A stretch of DNA of 64,000 bases from Nothopassalora personata (GCA_033816765.1 CM066296.1:2666001-2730000); one strand, 5' to 3'. Numbered from the stretch's first letter, positions 1-12,335 are shown. A program made the numbers and translations. Notes: generated from the sequence alone by a model not told the origin.

Positions 1-2575
1 GCTATCCGAATAGTAGAAGGAGAGGAATGGAAAACCGCATTTAGAACACGATACGGACTCTACGAGTTCTTAGTTATGCTAATGGGACTAACCAATGCAC
101 CCGCATCCTGTTAAGACCTAGTTAATAAGATACTAAGAGAGCTTCTCGACGTATACGTTATTGCCTATATAGACGACATCCTCGTCTATACTAAGGGATC
201 GCTATAGAACTACATCGGACAAGTCTAGGACGTCTTCGAGCGCCTTACACGAGTAGGATTTAAGACGGCACTAGAAAAATGCGAGTTCTATAAGAAATAA
301 GTTAAATTCCTCGGATTTATTATAAGTACGATAGGAATCTAGATCGACCTAGTAAAGACATAGTCTATCGAGGAATAGTCGACGCTAGCTAACGTTAAGG
401 ACGTATAATTATTCCTTAGACTCGCGAACTACAACCGTAAGTTTATTAAGAATTACTCTAAGACGGCTATAGCTATAACTACACTTACTAGAAAAGACAC
501 TAAATGGACCTAGGGCAATAAAGAACAATAAGCCTTCGAGACACTTAAGAAATAGTGCGCCTTAGCACTAACGCTACGACTATTCGACGGAATAAAGGAA
601 GTTTAGATTAAAACGGACGCATCGGATATAGCTATAGGCGTATGCCTTATATAAGAACACGATAGGAAAAGACACCTAGTAGCCTACTACTTAAGGAAAA
701 TAACACCCGCGGAATAGAACTACGACATCTATAATAAAGAACTTCTCGCTATTGTCGCTATAATGCAGCACTAGAGAGTATACGCGGAAGGAGCACCTAA
801 GCTAACGATTCTTTCTAATTATAAGAATCTTACTTACTTTACTATAACAAAAGTACTAACCCGAAGACAGGCCCGCTAGTCGGAACTGCTCGGATAGTAT
901 AAGTTTAAAATCCGCTATACCGTAGGAAAAGACAACGGTAGGGCCGACGCACTAAGCCGAAGAAGCGACTATATAGAGGGAAAGGAACTAGTACGATAAT
1001 AAGTACTTAAGACTAATCTAGACGGAAGTCTAAGTACTAACATAAAGGAGTTGAATAATATAGTGCGCGTTCTTTAGGACATAGAAGAACAGTTCCTACT
1101 AGCATAAGGAAAATACTAAGTACCGGAAGGACGAGAAATAGAATACATACGACAATATTACAATAACCTAATGTACGGACATCCTAGAACTATAAAAACT
1201 CTCGAGATTATACAACGTAGCTTCTCATTTCCATAAATAAGATAGAAGGTGTTAAACTACATTAAGCAATGTGTTTACTGTTAATAAAACAAGGCTACAC
1301 GACACGAGAGATATAGACAAATACAGTTTAGGACACTACCGACACAACTATAGGACGAAGTTATAATAGACTTTATTACGAAACTCCCTATATCTACGGA
1401 TAAAGCGATAGGCATAAAACACGATATAATACTAGTTATAGTCGATCGCCTAACGAAATATGCACACTTTATACCTACTAGCGAGACATATATAGTAGAA
1501 CAACTCGGACATCTCGTTCTCAATAACCTAGTACGATACTACGGATTCCTAAAGGTCTTTATTATAGACCGAGACAAGCTGTTTACATCTAACTACTAGA
1601 AGACAGTATATAATATAAACTGTCTACGGCATATTACCTATAAACGGACGGATAAACTAAGAGAGCAAATCAAACCTTAGAATAATACCTACGACACTAC
1701 GTTAACTACGCATAAGACAATTAGGTATCACTCCTACCTATAGCACAACTTGTACTAAACAATCACAAATCGGAAACAATAGGCGAAACACCTTTCTTCG
1801 CAAACTTCGGAAAACACCCTACACTATTTAGTAAAAAGAGAAGTTACCTATAGGTAGATAAGGCAATTGCCGTAACGGAGGACCTAAAAAAGGTACACGA
1901 TTCCGTTAATAAACGGATTAGGGATTTATAGCAACGGCTCGTTAAATCTCGGTAAAAACGACAAATGGCACCTTAGCTAAAGAAGGGGGATAAGGTCTAT
2001 CTTCTTACGAAAAACCTTAAGATAAGGAGAAAGACTAAAAAACTGGATTATATAAAAGTCGGGCCATTTCTCGTTAAAGAACTACGAGGATTAGTTAACT
2101 ACCGACTACGACTACTAAAGGACGCTAAAATCCATCTAGTATTTCACATCTCTATGTTAGAACCCGTAGACCCTAAGACGCTATACTAAGAAACATTCTA
2201 CTACTAACTAGAAGAAGAAACCGAGTTCGAAGTCGAAAAAATCCTAGATAAAAGAGGTTAGCGATACCTTGTTAGATAGAAGGGATACGACGAGACAGAA
2301 GATACCTAGGAACTAAAAACAAATCTCACGAACTGCTAGTAACTTCTTCGACAGTTCCACCGGGTCTAATAGGCGTAGTAAAGGAATCTAGCGCCTCTAG
2401 AGGAATCGACGGATTATAGAGACTAATCTAATCGGCGGTAGACATCTCCTAAGGACTAGGCATTAGGTCGTCCGTAACTTCGACGCCCTCTTCCTTAGGT
2501 AGAAGGACCTCCTCCTCTACCGCCTCTACTAACTTAAGATCCTCGAGTTCCTAGGCTACCGCGCTCTCGGTGCGC
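1..2575 (+). mobile_element. RIP-degraded Ty3/gypsy chromovirus pol (left end outside window)
   Basis: Reading the plus strand through many TAG/TAA codons gives a gypsy polyprotein. A reverse transcriptase YIDDILVY motif lies near 163-190. An RNase H block (KTDASDIAIG, then YNKELLAIV, ending near ALSRRSDY) lies at about 600-970. The integrase core (DFITKLP, VDRLTKYAHFIP) is at about 1360-1560, and a C-terminal chromodomain (EFEVEKILD, KGYDETEDT) at about 2220-2320. This order with a chromodomain is the chromovirus arrangement. Stops fall where Q or W codons are expected, which is the pattern of CpA-to-TpA RIP, so the copy is dead. A copia element inserted at 2580/9775 splits it from its 3' end and LTR. 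The 5' LTR, gag and protease lie outside the window. Confidence 0.9.
2370..2575 (-). pseudogene. Antisense frame in gypsy 3' region, distal part
   Basis: Downstream of the chromodomain the minus strand is largely open and continues a frame that begins beyond the copia insertion (see 9780-10105). The predicted peptide here is acidic (for example EVLLPKEEGVEV) and has a few RIP-type stops. A related frame lies at 10880-11225 in a second, diverged copy of this gypsy family. The frame lies antisense between pol and the 3' LTR. I do not recognise the product. Confidence 0.4.
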
Positions 2576-2580
2576 CCTTT

Positions 2581-2786
2581 TATTACGTTACAAGTGGTTA
2601 GAAGTTATGAAATAGGCTTATAAAGGTGTTTCAAAAGCAGATAGTAGATTGCATATGTCTAAGCTAGAATTGAAGGGGCTGCTTATAAAAAGGCTGTAGG
2701 TAACTAATTAATGTCACCTGATTCTTAGCGGCTGCTACCTTAGGTTTAATTAGGCTGTAGCGCCGGTGCACGCTTAGATCGTAATA
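2581..2786 (-). repeat. 3' LTR of copia element 2581-9774
   Basis: A 206-bp direct repeat of 9569-9774, differing mainly by C/T and G/A transitions. It starts TATTACGTTACA and ends GTAATA, consistent with RIPed TG...CA termini. CCTTT immediately precedes it. Confidence 0.9.
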
Positions 2787-3057
2787 CACCCCCTTAGCTC
2801 GTGCGGCTTATAGGTGAATTAGCTAATCGTATGTAATCGCGTGTACCCTATCTATCACCCATCACCCTACCCACCCACCTTATGACGTTAGGCTTCGTTA
2901 CTACAGGCTTATTAGAGCTCTATTATAAGCTACACAGTAGGGCGCTAAGTTAGCGTTTTAGGTAAGGCTATTATCCTAGCCTCACATCCCCATTTACAAT
3001 CTTACTAAGTCCCTTACACTATAGTTAACCTATATAATAGGTTCTAAACGATGTGAA

Positions 3058-3170
3058 TCTTGTCCGGTAGGGTGGCTAAGCTATTCTTATAGTACTGAAC
3101 GGTAAGGCGTACTATCTCCCTACATTTTAACGGACATATAAGGTTATAGGTTCGAGTCCTAGGGGTTATT
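3058..3170 (+). tRNA. tRNA-like sequence (possible type II, decayed)
   Basis: A perfect pol III B box, GGTTCGAGTCC, lies at 3149-3159. An A-box-like TGGCTAAGC starts at 3073. The spacing of about 75 nt would suit a long-variable-arm tRNA (Leu or Ser type) or one with an intron. I could not fold a clean cloverleaf or assign an anticodon, so it is a remnant or a chance match carried in the copia 3' region. Confidence 0.3.
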
Positions 3171-6100
3171 ATATCTGCTAAATTTATTGCTTGGCCTATC
3201 GTCCGCTTCAATGTCCGCTCTATTATTCTTAATTAAAATCCTAGGTATTATAGTATGCTGTTGCTTTGGCAATTAGGGTGCCTTACTACTATCTAATAAC
3301 CGCGCACATATAACTTTGGTTACGGTCTTAGAGAGCTCCGCTTCCTGCCTTAGGTAGAGATTACTATTTAGCTACGTCCTAGTAGGAACTCTTTTGCCTA
3401 ATGAAAGGTCTTTATAGCTTATAAAGGCCTTATCTTTTTACTTAGGGTAAGGGTAATCCTAGCGACGGTAGTACTATAGGTGCTGTACGCCCAGCGGGTA
3501 GAGATGCTGTCTCTAAGTGAGGTAAGGACGATGATGGAGGCATCGATAATGTCATAACGATCGTTATAATATAGTAACGGAGGTAGTGATAGTAATACTG
3601 CTAGTAGCGAGGTTAATAGTGTTTCGGCGCCTATAATTAGCTACGCCGTTATAGGTACTTATGCGCTACACCGCTACTAGTAATAGGGGTGTTTCCGGTC
3701 CTTTTACTATAGGCTAATGGGAGTCCGAGAAACACCTAGTAATAATAGTACTAGGGCAGCGCCGGTAAATAGTGGACGCTTACTCTAGCGGTAGCGGCGC
3801 TAGCGGCGCTAGGCGGTAGTACGGAGCCGGTAGAGGAGACAGTAGTACCGAACATACTATACAGCCTCGACCGGTCTATGTTAGTTAAAGAAAGAGGAAG
3901 GGTTTAGAACTAAAGAGGTGTTTTTATGTAGTCCTACTACTAGTTCCTTCCTATTTTAGCATAAAAAGGATAAAAGGGAAGTCGTATCTATCCGAATGCG
4001 GAAGGAGAGGTATAATAGAAGCAGCGCTTAGTAGTAGCTAATCACTATGTCGTGCATGCTATAATGCGCCGAGAAGAGGAGTCCTATAGTTAAAGCCTAG
4101 TGCTAGTAACTGTTGAGAAGAGCTACTAGTGTAGTAGGCCTACGCATCTTAAGCGTTATCATCACCCCCTAAGGTGATGCGGCTAGTGTTAGCATCGGCA
4201 GTAGGCGCTAAGGAGCGTAGATCTACGCCTTCCTTAGCTATATTAAGCAGCTTCACGAAGTGCTTATGCTTTTGTAGTAGTAGTAGCTTAGTAAGCCTAT
4301 CTATAGGTATATCGTTAGTGTTAAGATACCGAATCTCGATATCTCCTCGTTAGTCTCTCTAGCGGAGCTAATAGTAATAGATATCAATATAGCGTAGCTT
4401 AGTGTTAAGCTTTTGCCCTTACTAGTTAATAAGTCGAATGGTCTAGGTGTTGTTACAGTATAGGTGTGTGCACTAGTTAAACTCGAGATAGATCTCGGCG
4501 AAGATGCGTTCCTACTAGATTAGCTCTAATGCCGCTTATAATAGGCTAAGGAGTTCGGCTTTGGTTAAGGACTTAGTAATAGTAATCTACCTAGAGGCTT
4601 TATAATCGACTAGTCCGCCGAATAGCATAAAGATCCATCCGCTAGAGCTAGTCCTATCGACGTTTATGCCGTAGGAGGCATCTAATGCGCCGAAGAACTT
4701 ATAGTTCTTACCGAGATGTTTAGGTTAACTATATAGGCTAGTAATATACTTACTAGCGCTATACATAAGGTAGAGGTTCTTAGTCTCTAGGAGGTAGCGT
4801 AGGCACTAATAAGTAAGCTTTAGATACGTATCCGTTAGCTTAGTTAGGTACTGCGAAAGCATTAATAGGGAAAAGGTAATGTCCGGGCGTATGTGTGTTA
4901 CTACGAAGTTAAGGGATCTAATGCGTTATTAGTAAGTAAGGATCTTAATAGCTTCTATAACATAGCCTTTAGGTACCGTCTAGTTAAGGTGTTAATCCAC
5001 TAGCACATTTGTCTTACGTGCGCTAGTAGATATACTAAACTTAGTAGCGAGCTTCTCGATGTAGTCCTCCTATAAGAGCTATAGTAGTCTCTTCTACCGA
5101 TCTCGTGTTACTTTAATTCCTAGAAACTAGGTAAGATCTCTAAGCTCGTGCATCTCGTACTTAGTAAGTAGACGCTTCTTAATGCTAAGTGCATAGTCCT
5201 TGTACTTACGGTAATATAGTATAACTAGGTCGTCTACATAAAAGAAGAACATAACCTTATTATTATAGTAGATGTATTCGGAGTCCGAGAGAGGAACTAT
5301 TCTAAGGGAGGCTAGCGTCTCGGTAAGGGAGTTATACTATAACAAAGGGGACTCCTTTAGTCCGTAGAGGGCCTTAACTAGTTTAAGAGCGTGTCTATCG
5401 GTAGGGCGATCGATTCTAGGAGGCGGCTATAGATACATAGTGTATAGTAGGTCTAAGTTTAAGAAGGCGTTAATAACATTAAACTATTTAGCTTCTAGGT
5501 CGAAGCTCGCGGCTATAGTACAGTAGAGGCGAAACATACTTACTAGCAATGTAGCGGCGTATGTATCTAAGTGTGTGCCCTATAGATCGCCTCTTACGCA
5601 TAGCCGGGCATTAAAGCTCTTTAGTATACTATGCTCATCCAACTTATACTTGTACACCTACTTTAGCGGTAATGGTAGCTAAAGTCCGTCCTCTTACTAA
5701 GTATTATAATCCTTCTCTTAATATATAGTCTATTTAAACGTGCCGGTTAAGACTGCTTTAGTAAACTCTTTAGCTATGGCTTCACGCTATTATTAGGCGA
5801 AGCGGTACTTTACAGCGGATAGGTAGTTTAGAGGTTCGGGCGGAAGGTTATCGCGGTACATCGACGTAATAGTATTAACAGTACGTGTAGGGGAGGATCG
5901 GCGTGTTCGTACGACATCGTAGTACTTACGTCCTAGGTAACGAGGTCTCGGGCGGATGCCCGCCATCTAGCTAATAACAACGTTAGCGACCATGATATTA
6001 TATAGAGCATAGTAGAAGTAGGCGGTTCGGAGCCTCTTCCTAGTGTCGGTAAGGGTGTAGTTAGAATTAGGGGAAAACTCATCTATTTAACTGAGTTCTT

Positions 6101-9100
6101 CGAAGGGGATTGCTAAAGGAGGAGCGGTAGCGACGTCTAGAGTCGTCGAAGCATCTATGTTCGAAGCATCTATATCTACTATAATCTCCTTACGGTCTTC
6201 CTCTATAAGTGTATCCATTAATTACTACTTAAAGTCGTTAATGTACTGTTAAGACGCGTTACTATTAACCGCGTTGTTTTAATAGCTGTTGTTATAGTCG
6301 GAGTTCTCTATGCTCTTATTAGTCGATAGTTCGACCCCGGATTTAACCTAGTCTCGTGAAAGTGTAGGGGTTGTAGCGTCATTTAATGACGGCTAATTAA
6401 GTGGCTAGAAACTGCTGTTACCTTTAGGTTAGTTGAATGTTGCTAGCGCTCGGTGTTGTAGCTAGTGTGGTTTATACCTAAGTAGTAATTGTTAATAGGC
6501 GTGTTAACGAGGGTTTTAATAGAGCGGCTACTGTTAAGCCTATTCTTCCACCCCCTCGGCCTATGCTATGTCCTGCTTATAGTAAGCCACATACAGGTCG
6601 TAGTACTATTTAGGCTCTTTAGCCGGTTCTACTATTACGATGTTCTTAACAGGGGTTAAGTAACTAGTAGTAAGAATTGATAGGTCGTAGAACGTAGTCT
6701 TATTAAAGAGGACGTCCTTTACCCGCATAACCCTATCTTTCGATAGGTCCTATACCCTATAGATGTTAGTAGAGTCGTAGCCTATAAGGTATCTAATAAG
6801 TGCTCGTTCTTTAAGCTTCTTAGTCTTACCTAGTTAAGTGGTGCTATGAATGTACACGTAGGCTAGGCAGCCGTACACTACTATGTAGCCCACATTTAGT
6901 ACCCTACCTGTTACTAATTCGAAGGGAGTCTTCTAGCCTTTTAATTAGATTAGTGACTGCTAGAGAATGTAGACGGTAGCTGCTATGCATTCATTCTAGA
7001 GCTTTTTAGGTAGGCGAGCATAAATGCGGATTGTGCGAGACATCGTAATAATAACGCCTCCCGCTCGTTCTACTAGGTCCTAGTTAGACGCGTAGTTAGC
7101 AGTGTTGTGCCACTTAATTTAATTGTTATTAATAGTTGAGCGGAAGGCTATACTAATAGCTACTTCATTATCGCTGTAGAAGTAAACAAACCTACGCCTA
7201 ATGAAATTAATAAAGCTAAGTAGGCTATTAAAGCAAGCTAATACTAATAGTTAGTCCCTATTCTTAATAGTGAATTGAAAGTGCCCGTAGGTATCCAAAT
7301 CGTAGAAATGAACTAGGTAACGATTACTATTGTATACTGGTGTAAACTCAGCCAAATCTATAGCTACGTGCCTATAGGGAGTCATTACCCTAATTGGCTT
7401 AGTCCTGTTAAACACTTTATGTGCCTTAGCTAGGCTATATGCTCTACAATGTGTAGTAAGGGGTGCTTTAGGTGCATTAGGGTTGATAACTACCCCCTCA
7501 ACTCTAAACGGAAGCTAGTTAATGCGTTTAGCGCTAATATAGCCGAAGATTTAGTGCTACTAGCGGCTTAAAAGCTTACGGTATTTAATAGGGGTCCTAC
7601 TAGACGTTACTACACCTTTAGTGCCCCCTATGCTATTTATTACTGCCATAACGGTACGGTCGCCGTTAGAGTCCTAAATAGGCGGTGTTTAGATAGTATT
7701 ACCCTTGCCAATTGTGCTAATAAAGTGCGCTGTGCGCTACTTCTTAGTAATCTTTAGTAGGATGCTCCCATTATTACTCGATGGCTATTTATAGACCATC
7801 TCTAACTAAGGCGGTGTAACCACCTTAAAGAAGGGGATTGTGCTAGTAGGGCGGTGTAGGTCTATTAATTTCTTATTATTATAATAGACTGAATTGGTGC
7901 GTCCGTGCTACTAAAGTCCAGCCGTCTCTATACGTAAGTAGGAGATAACGTTTATATAAAAGCCTAGGTAATAGGCTACATCTAATAGGGTGAATGGTAT
8001 CCCCTCTATTTTTATGCGAACCTTACCTAATGCGGCAATAGGGAATGTCGTGGTTCCGGCTTAGATTAATAAGGTAGTTAGGCGCTCTATAATGAATTCT
8101 ACGCCCTACTAGTTATAGTAATTAATGACATAGGTATCCGAGCAGTTGTCGTATACCTAGCAATCCCTAAAGTTGAATCTCAATTAGCTTATCGAGCTCG
8201 AAAGGACAGTGAGACTAGTGAAGCCGTACGGTGCGGCCTTGCCCTTAGCAATTGCCTTATCTCGTTCCTTATCCGTGCGCCCATTACGGTTCAATATGCC
8301 TAGTAAGCGTTCACTATCATCGCCTAAGCAGTAATTAATAAAGTGCTTCTAGCACTTCTTCTACTACTTAGAGCGCTAATCCTTTAATAGACGCTTCTTA
8401 GGGTTAACCACATCGCATAAATAGAGGTTCTTATAACAATTCTCCTTAGGCTCGCCGGTAATGTTCTAGTAGCCGCTTAGCCTATCGTTATTGTTACTAT
8501 TCTTTCCTTTGTTTACACCGTTACTACGGTCACGACTCTTATCGCCGCGGCTACGACGACGGTCGTTATTATTGTTCCTACCGACTGTGCCTACTATAGA
8601 CGCTAGTAGTAGAGGCTCGTCCTCTACTAAGGGTTCGCCTATAAAGGTTACGAAGACTAATCGACCGTTCGTAGTAACTAGGGTGGTGTCGCGTATCTAT
8701 TCGAGGTATCGCTCGGTAAGCTTACTAAGCGAGAGCTTATTACGCTTCCACTCGTTATATAGTAATGCTCTATAGGTAGGAGTTTTCTACTGTATCGTAA
8801 GTAGGAAGTGTCGTAGTAGGTCTCCGTACTCGGCATAGTTACAATCTAGCATCTTAGTCTATAGCACTAGCTAGTCTAAATACTAGTCGTCGACCCTTCG
8901 GGCCTAGCTCTTCTAAAGCCTATTTAGCTCTAGTGTAAGCTATCGCTTACGTAACATGTCGTTTAGTCCGTACTGATCCTTTAGAGCCTAGATCTTACCT
9001 CTAAGGGTACGTTCACTATGCATTAGCTCCTAGCCTAGCTCTATAGTAGTCCTAATTAGGTAGGTAACCAATTTAGACCTTACGGACGTAAAGATGTTAT

Positions 9101-9553
9101 ACATCCGCTACCTACGGTCGGCGTCTAACTAGCGGAGCTTAATAAGCTCCTTATCTTTAGCCGTAGCGTCTTTAGTAGTGTATACTAATTGGATTTACTC
9201 GAACGTTAAGTATACCGGCTCTATTAGCTCGGTAGTAGTGTCGTTTGGATCCACATACTTCTAGATGTTTAGAGACTTAGCGTAGAGCTCTAACTGACGG
9301 TTAAACTTATCCTATTAGTTATGACTCTTAAGAACGATAGTAGCGTGCGGTAAAGCACCGGTACTACCGGGTGTCTCGGTAGTCGCTATAACGGTGTTAA
9401 TAGGCCTAATGAAAGTTCCTATAGGTCTACTAGGGTTACTGCACTGCTATGTAATGGTTGTTAATAGGATAATGATGGATCCCACTGGTTTTTAATAACG
9501 ATGCAAAATCTACTCTAGGGCTTCGTTTTATGTAGCGAACGTTAGTAAGCGCC

Positions 9554-9568
9554 TATCGGGCTCATAAC
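9554..9568 (-). promoter_or_regulatory. Primer binding site, initiator tRNA-Met type
   Basis: The minus strand reads GTTATGAGCCCGATA directly next to the 5' LTR. The core TTATGAGCCC is complementary to the anticodon loop region (GGGCTCATAA) of eukaryotic initiator tRNA-Met. Priming by an internal half of this tRNA is known for copia-type elements. Confidence 0.75.
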
Positions 9569-9774
9569 TATCACGTTACAAGTGGTTAGAAGTTATGAAA
9601 TGGGCTTATAAAGGTGTTTTAAAAGCAGATAGTAGATTGTATGTGTCTAAGCTAGAATTGAAGGGGCTGCTTATAAAAAGGCTGTAGGTGACTAATTAAT
9701 GTCACCTAATTCTTAGCGGCTGCTACCTTAGGTTTAATTAGGCTGTAGCGCCGGTGCACGCTTAGATTGTAACA
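9569..9774 (-). repeat. 5' LTR of copia element 2581-9774
   Basis: A 206-bp repeat starting TATCACGTTACA and ending GTAACA, less mutated than its partner. It is followed by the duplicated target CCTTT at 9775-9779. Confidence 0.9.
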
Positions 9775-9779
9775 CCTTT

Positions 9780-10105
9780 AGCTAGACGAAGCTGCTTCCG
9801 TAAACGAATCTTCTTCGCCTTATAACTAATTATCCGCTGTAGAACGTCTTACTATTGACGCTACAACGCGGACTACTCCTAAAGCAGTTTAACCTCTCGC
9901 GAGTCCGCCTACTCTACCTCTTTTCGGAGACGCTCTCGTATATCTCGAAGCCGAATCCACTCGGGAATAGATAACGAGACATTATAGTCCTTACGACCCT
10001 TACGTACACACTTAGAACACTTCCTAGACCGAGGACCTACGATACATCGCGGACGAGGATCGCCCTTCTTTATACGAGCTACTCGACAGTTCTTGTAGGG
10101 GGCTA
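9780..10105 (-). pseudogene. Antisense frame in gypsy 3' region, N-terminal part
   Basis: The minus strand reads a basic protein with a cysteine-containing segment (CIVGPRSRKCSKCVRKG, then KDYNVSLSIPEW) followed by a charged, probably coiled-coil stretch ending near LRKQLRLAK. It then runs across the copia insertion into 2370-2575. A clearly related frame with the same order (IVGSRSRKC, KDYDVYLS, LRKQLRLAKRR) occurs at 10880-11225. Conservation of the protein between diverged copies suggests it was once a real gene. It is antisense to pol. The function is unknown; the CxxC pattern could bind zinc. Confidence 0.45.
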
Positions 10106-10249
10106 TTTCGTCACCCGTCGCGACAATTTCCTTAGAAATAGATTCTCGGGAGAAGTGCGAAGAAGAAGCTATAGAAGGCTATACGCTACGAAGTTAGGGT
10201 ACGACTACATTTTAAGCTTCGGGACGAAGCTAGGCTAGAAGGGGGATAG

Positions 10250-10656
10250 TGTTACGGTTCGGATCGAGACCGGACTAGGGGATAGCTAACCGCCCTAACT
10301 AACTAGTAACATCCGATAGGAACGCTATCCTACGGATGTACCCGAACATAAAAATAAGAACCTAGCGGAAGAATAAGATCTTATACTTATAATTAGGAAC
10401 TATACTTACACGAGATAGAGATCTCCTATGTATTTAGGAACGCTAAGAATCCCTTATAGCTTCGAGGCGTTTAACTTATATTACTATCTTACTAATTGGA
10501 ATACACTCTTACTCCAATCATTTTATCTTCGCTTAGCTTACTTTAGTCTCTCTAAAGAATACCGCTACGTAACTTAACTTATCTCTTTTTAAGACTAGCC
10601 CTAGAACGATACATAATAAATAGGTCCGCCGATAGACTAACGACAATCGATCTTAC
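10250..10656 (+). repeat. 3' LTR of the first gypsy element (right edge approximate)
   Basis: The LTR starts TGTTACGG directly after a purine tract (AGAAGGGGGATAG, 10237-10249). Its middle shares a segment (TATTTAGGAACGCTAAGAAT) with the LTR at 11394 and, inverted, with about 38080-38160. The right edge is placed just before the tRNA-like sequence but is not defined by a clear duplication. Confidence 0.7.
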
Positions 10657-10666
10657 GGCCGACGAG

Positions 10667-10740
10667 CAACTAGGGTAGGAATCGAACCTACGACCTTAAG
10701 AGTATAGATAGCTTACGCTCTACTACTAAGCTACCTAGCC
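10667..10740 (-). tRNA. tRNA-like gene, probably RIP-damaged
   Basis: On the minus strand a 74-nt sequence has a 7-bp acceptor helix (GGCTAGG with CCTAGTT, two G-U pairs), an A box TAGCTTAGTAGTAGAGC with a D stem, and a perfect T arm GTAGG-TTCGATT-CCTAC containing the B box GGTTCGATTCC. The anticodon arm does not fold cleanly (the stem TAAGC/ACTCT has mismatches), so the anticodon cannot be assigned. It lies between two gypsy 3' ends. Confidence 0.55.
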
Positions 10741-11767
10741 GATTAATAGGAATAGGGACATAACTTATAAAATAAATACCCTAATAAGTTTCTACCCCTA
10801 GGAACTCGCCCTAGGGCTCCGCTCTAGAAAGCGCCGCCTAGTCGTTTATAGGTATCTCTAGGATATCCGAAAAAGAAATAAGCGAAGGCGACACCTCTAC
10901 CCCCGACGCCTACTTAAGAGATGCTAGCTCCTCGCGCGCCTCTTCCTCCTCGAGCTCCTCTTTCTCCTTAGCGACGGCGTCGTTAGTACGACGCTTAGCT
11001 AAGCGTAGCTGTTTCCGAAGACGGATCTTACGTATCTTTAGCCGCACCTCCTCCTCTTTAGTCCTCTTAAGCTCTAGCTTAAGTTTATCGCGCGAATTAC
11101 GAAGACGTTCCTACTCTAGACGAGAAAGATATACGTCGTAATCCTTATAGCCTTTTCAAATATAGGCCGAACACTTCCTAGACCGAGAACCTACGATATA
11201 CTTTACTACCGCGCCTAAGGATCGAGACTTCTAATAATTTGTGTATAGAGCTATTTTAATACTAGAGGTTTGAGTATCTAGAGAAAGTCGTTAACGGCAT
11301 TTATAGGAAGAAGAAGACATAGTTAACTATTACTATAAGAAATAATAACGGCTTATAGAGCTTCGGGATAAAGCTAGGCTAAAAAGGGGATAGTGTTACG
11401 GAATAATTCCTATAGACCCTAGAATTACGATAACGAGACAAGTACGTAACTTATCCTACCTAAGCGCTTAGACTTAGGGCGATTAGACTACTTATGCTTA
11501 GACTAATTAGACTGCTTATGCTTAGACTAATTAGACTAATTACCGAGATCTACGAATCTCCTTTATATTTAGGAACGCTAAGAATCCCTTATAGTTTCGA
11601 TACGTTTAACTTACTGTTTAATATTACTATTTAGAATATACTATAACTTAACCTCTACCTTACTACTACTTAGTCTTTATAAGACAAGACGGCTACTACT
11701 TTATTACTCTCCCTTAACTTCCTATCGGCCCGAGAACAAACCCGATTAAGCTTATCTTCTTAACTAG
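10741..11767 (+). mobile_element. Second gypsy copy: 3' region plus partial LTR
   Basis: This fragment repeats the layout of 9780-10656: an antisense open frame, a purine tract (AAAAAGGGGATAG, ending 11393), then an LTR starting TGTTACGG at 11394. The LTR is cut at 11767 by the composite element. Within it a 20-25 bp unit containing AGACTAATTAGACT is repeated at about 11495-11540. Divergence from the first copy shows a separate, older insertion or subfamily. Confidence 0.75.
10880..11225 (-). pseudogene. Antisense frame of second gypsy copy
   Basis: This is the homologue of the frame at 9780-10105: IVGSRSRKC, KDYDVYLSRLE, a run of K/E/R-rich heptad-like sequence, LRKQLRLAKRR, then an acidic tail. 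The second cysteine of the CxxC seen in the other copy is not retained here. RIP-type TAG codons are present. Product unknown. Confidence 0.45.
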
Positions 11768-12140
11768 TATTAACGACTAATAGGTTGTGTTGACCTTAGG
11801 TTTAGAGGGGGCGTCCCTTAGGTCCAACTTGCCCTAATGTCATTTAGGTTTGATTGGACATTTAGGCAAGCTAGTAGGACCTAGTATAGCTATTAAATAT
11901 ATATACTGCGCAGCTAAGCATTGTAAGCGTAGTATTAAGGCATTAATTCAATTTATACCTCTCGAGTAGAGGGTATAGGGGTTTAGGTCTACTAATCCTC
12001 TTGTTTTATCTAGCTACTGCGCTACTCGTTACGTAACCTAATTTCACGGTCCCGGGACCGGCAAATACCTCTACTTACATAAGCGCCGCTCCACACTACT
12101 ACAACTCGAGCAGGCCTACATAGGATAGTTAGTAGACATT
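11768..12140 (+). repeat. Left terminal repeat of composite element (RIPed)
   Basis: A 373-bp copy of 37490-37862. The differences are nearly all G-to-A or C-to-T in this copy. It carries a palindrome at 12041-12066. Confidence 0.85.
12041..12066. repeat. 26-bp palindrome, copy 1 (in left LTR)
   Basis: The core is CGGTCCCGGGACCG with flanking arms ATTTCA/CAAAT-like that are imperfectly symmetric. The same palindrome occurs at 15411, 20022 and 37763. Confidence 0.9.
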
Positions 12141-12199
12141 ATTTTAGTAGTTAATGAGGGGGGTTGTTAAGTGTACACCCGGTAGCGTATTAGTATCCA

Positions 12200-12335
12200 G
12201 TTTATAGGGTTAAAATCACGGTTTAAGGTCTAAGGTTCACGGTTAAGGTTATTACTTAAGGTTAAGGTTTAAGGTTAAGGTTTACGGTTAAGGTCGACTA
12301 AGGTCAAAAACACTTAAGGTCTAAGGTATTTAGCA
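12200..12335 (+). repeat. Imperfect AAGGTTA-type tandem repeat in leader
   Basis: Between the left LTR and the first frame the sequence repeats units such as AAGGTTAAGGTTTAAGGTTA with spacing variants. It is not a perfect telomeric repeat. It lies in the presumed untranslated leader. Confidence 0.6.

Larger units (their letters stand above)
2581..9774 (-). mobile_element. RIP-degraded Ty1/copia retrotransposon, TSD CCTTT
   Basis: Two 206-bp LTRs (2581-2786 and 9569-9774) are flanked by CCTTT at 2576-2580 and 9775-9779. Coding potential is on the minus strand. The reverse transcriptase YVDD motif is complementary to 5229-5240 (FFFYVDDLVIL). RNase H lies to its left at about 4000-4900, and integrase and gag-like sequence to its right at about 6600-9400. 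Next to the right-hand LTR the minus strand reads GTTATGAGCCCGATA, a match to the anticodon region of initiator tRNA-Met and a typical copia primer site. A purine run complementary to 2787-2796 precedes the left LTR. The frame is full of TAG stops. At 7.2 kb it is long for copia; the extra length is mostly the 1.1 kb next to the 3' LTR, which contains a tRNA-like sequence. Confidence 0.92.

Noticed and set aside
12200..12335. Telomere-like repeat
   Set aside because: Units resemble TTAAGG/AAGGTTA but not the fungal TTAGGG repeat, are irregular, and lie in a retroelement leader.
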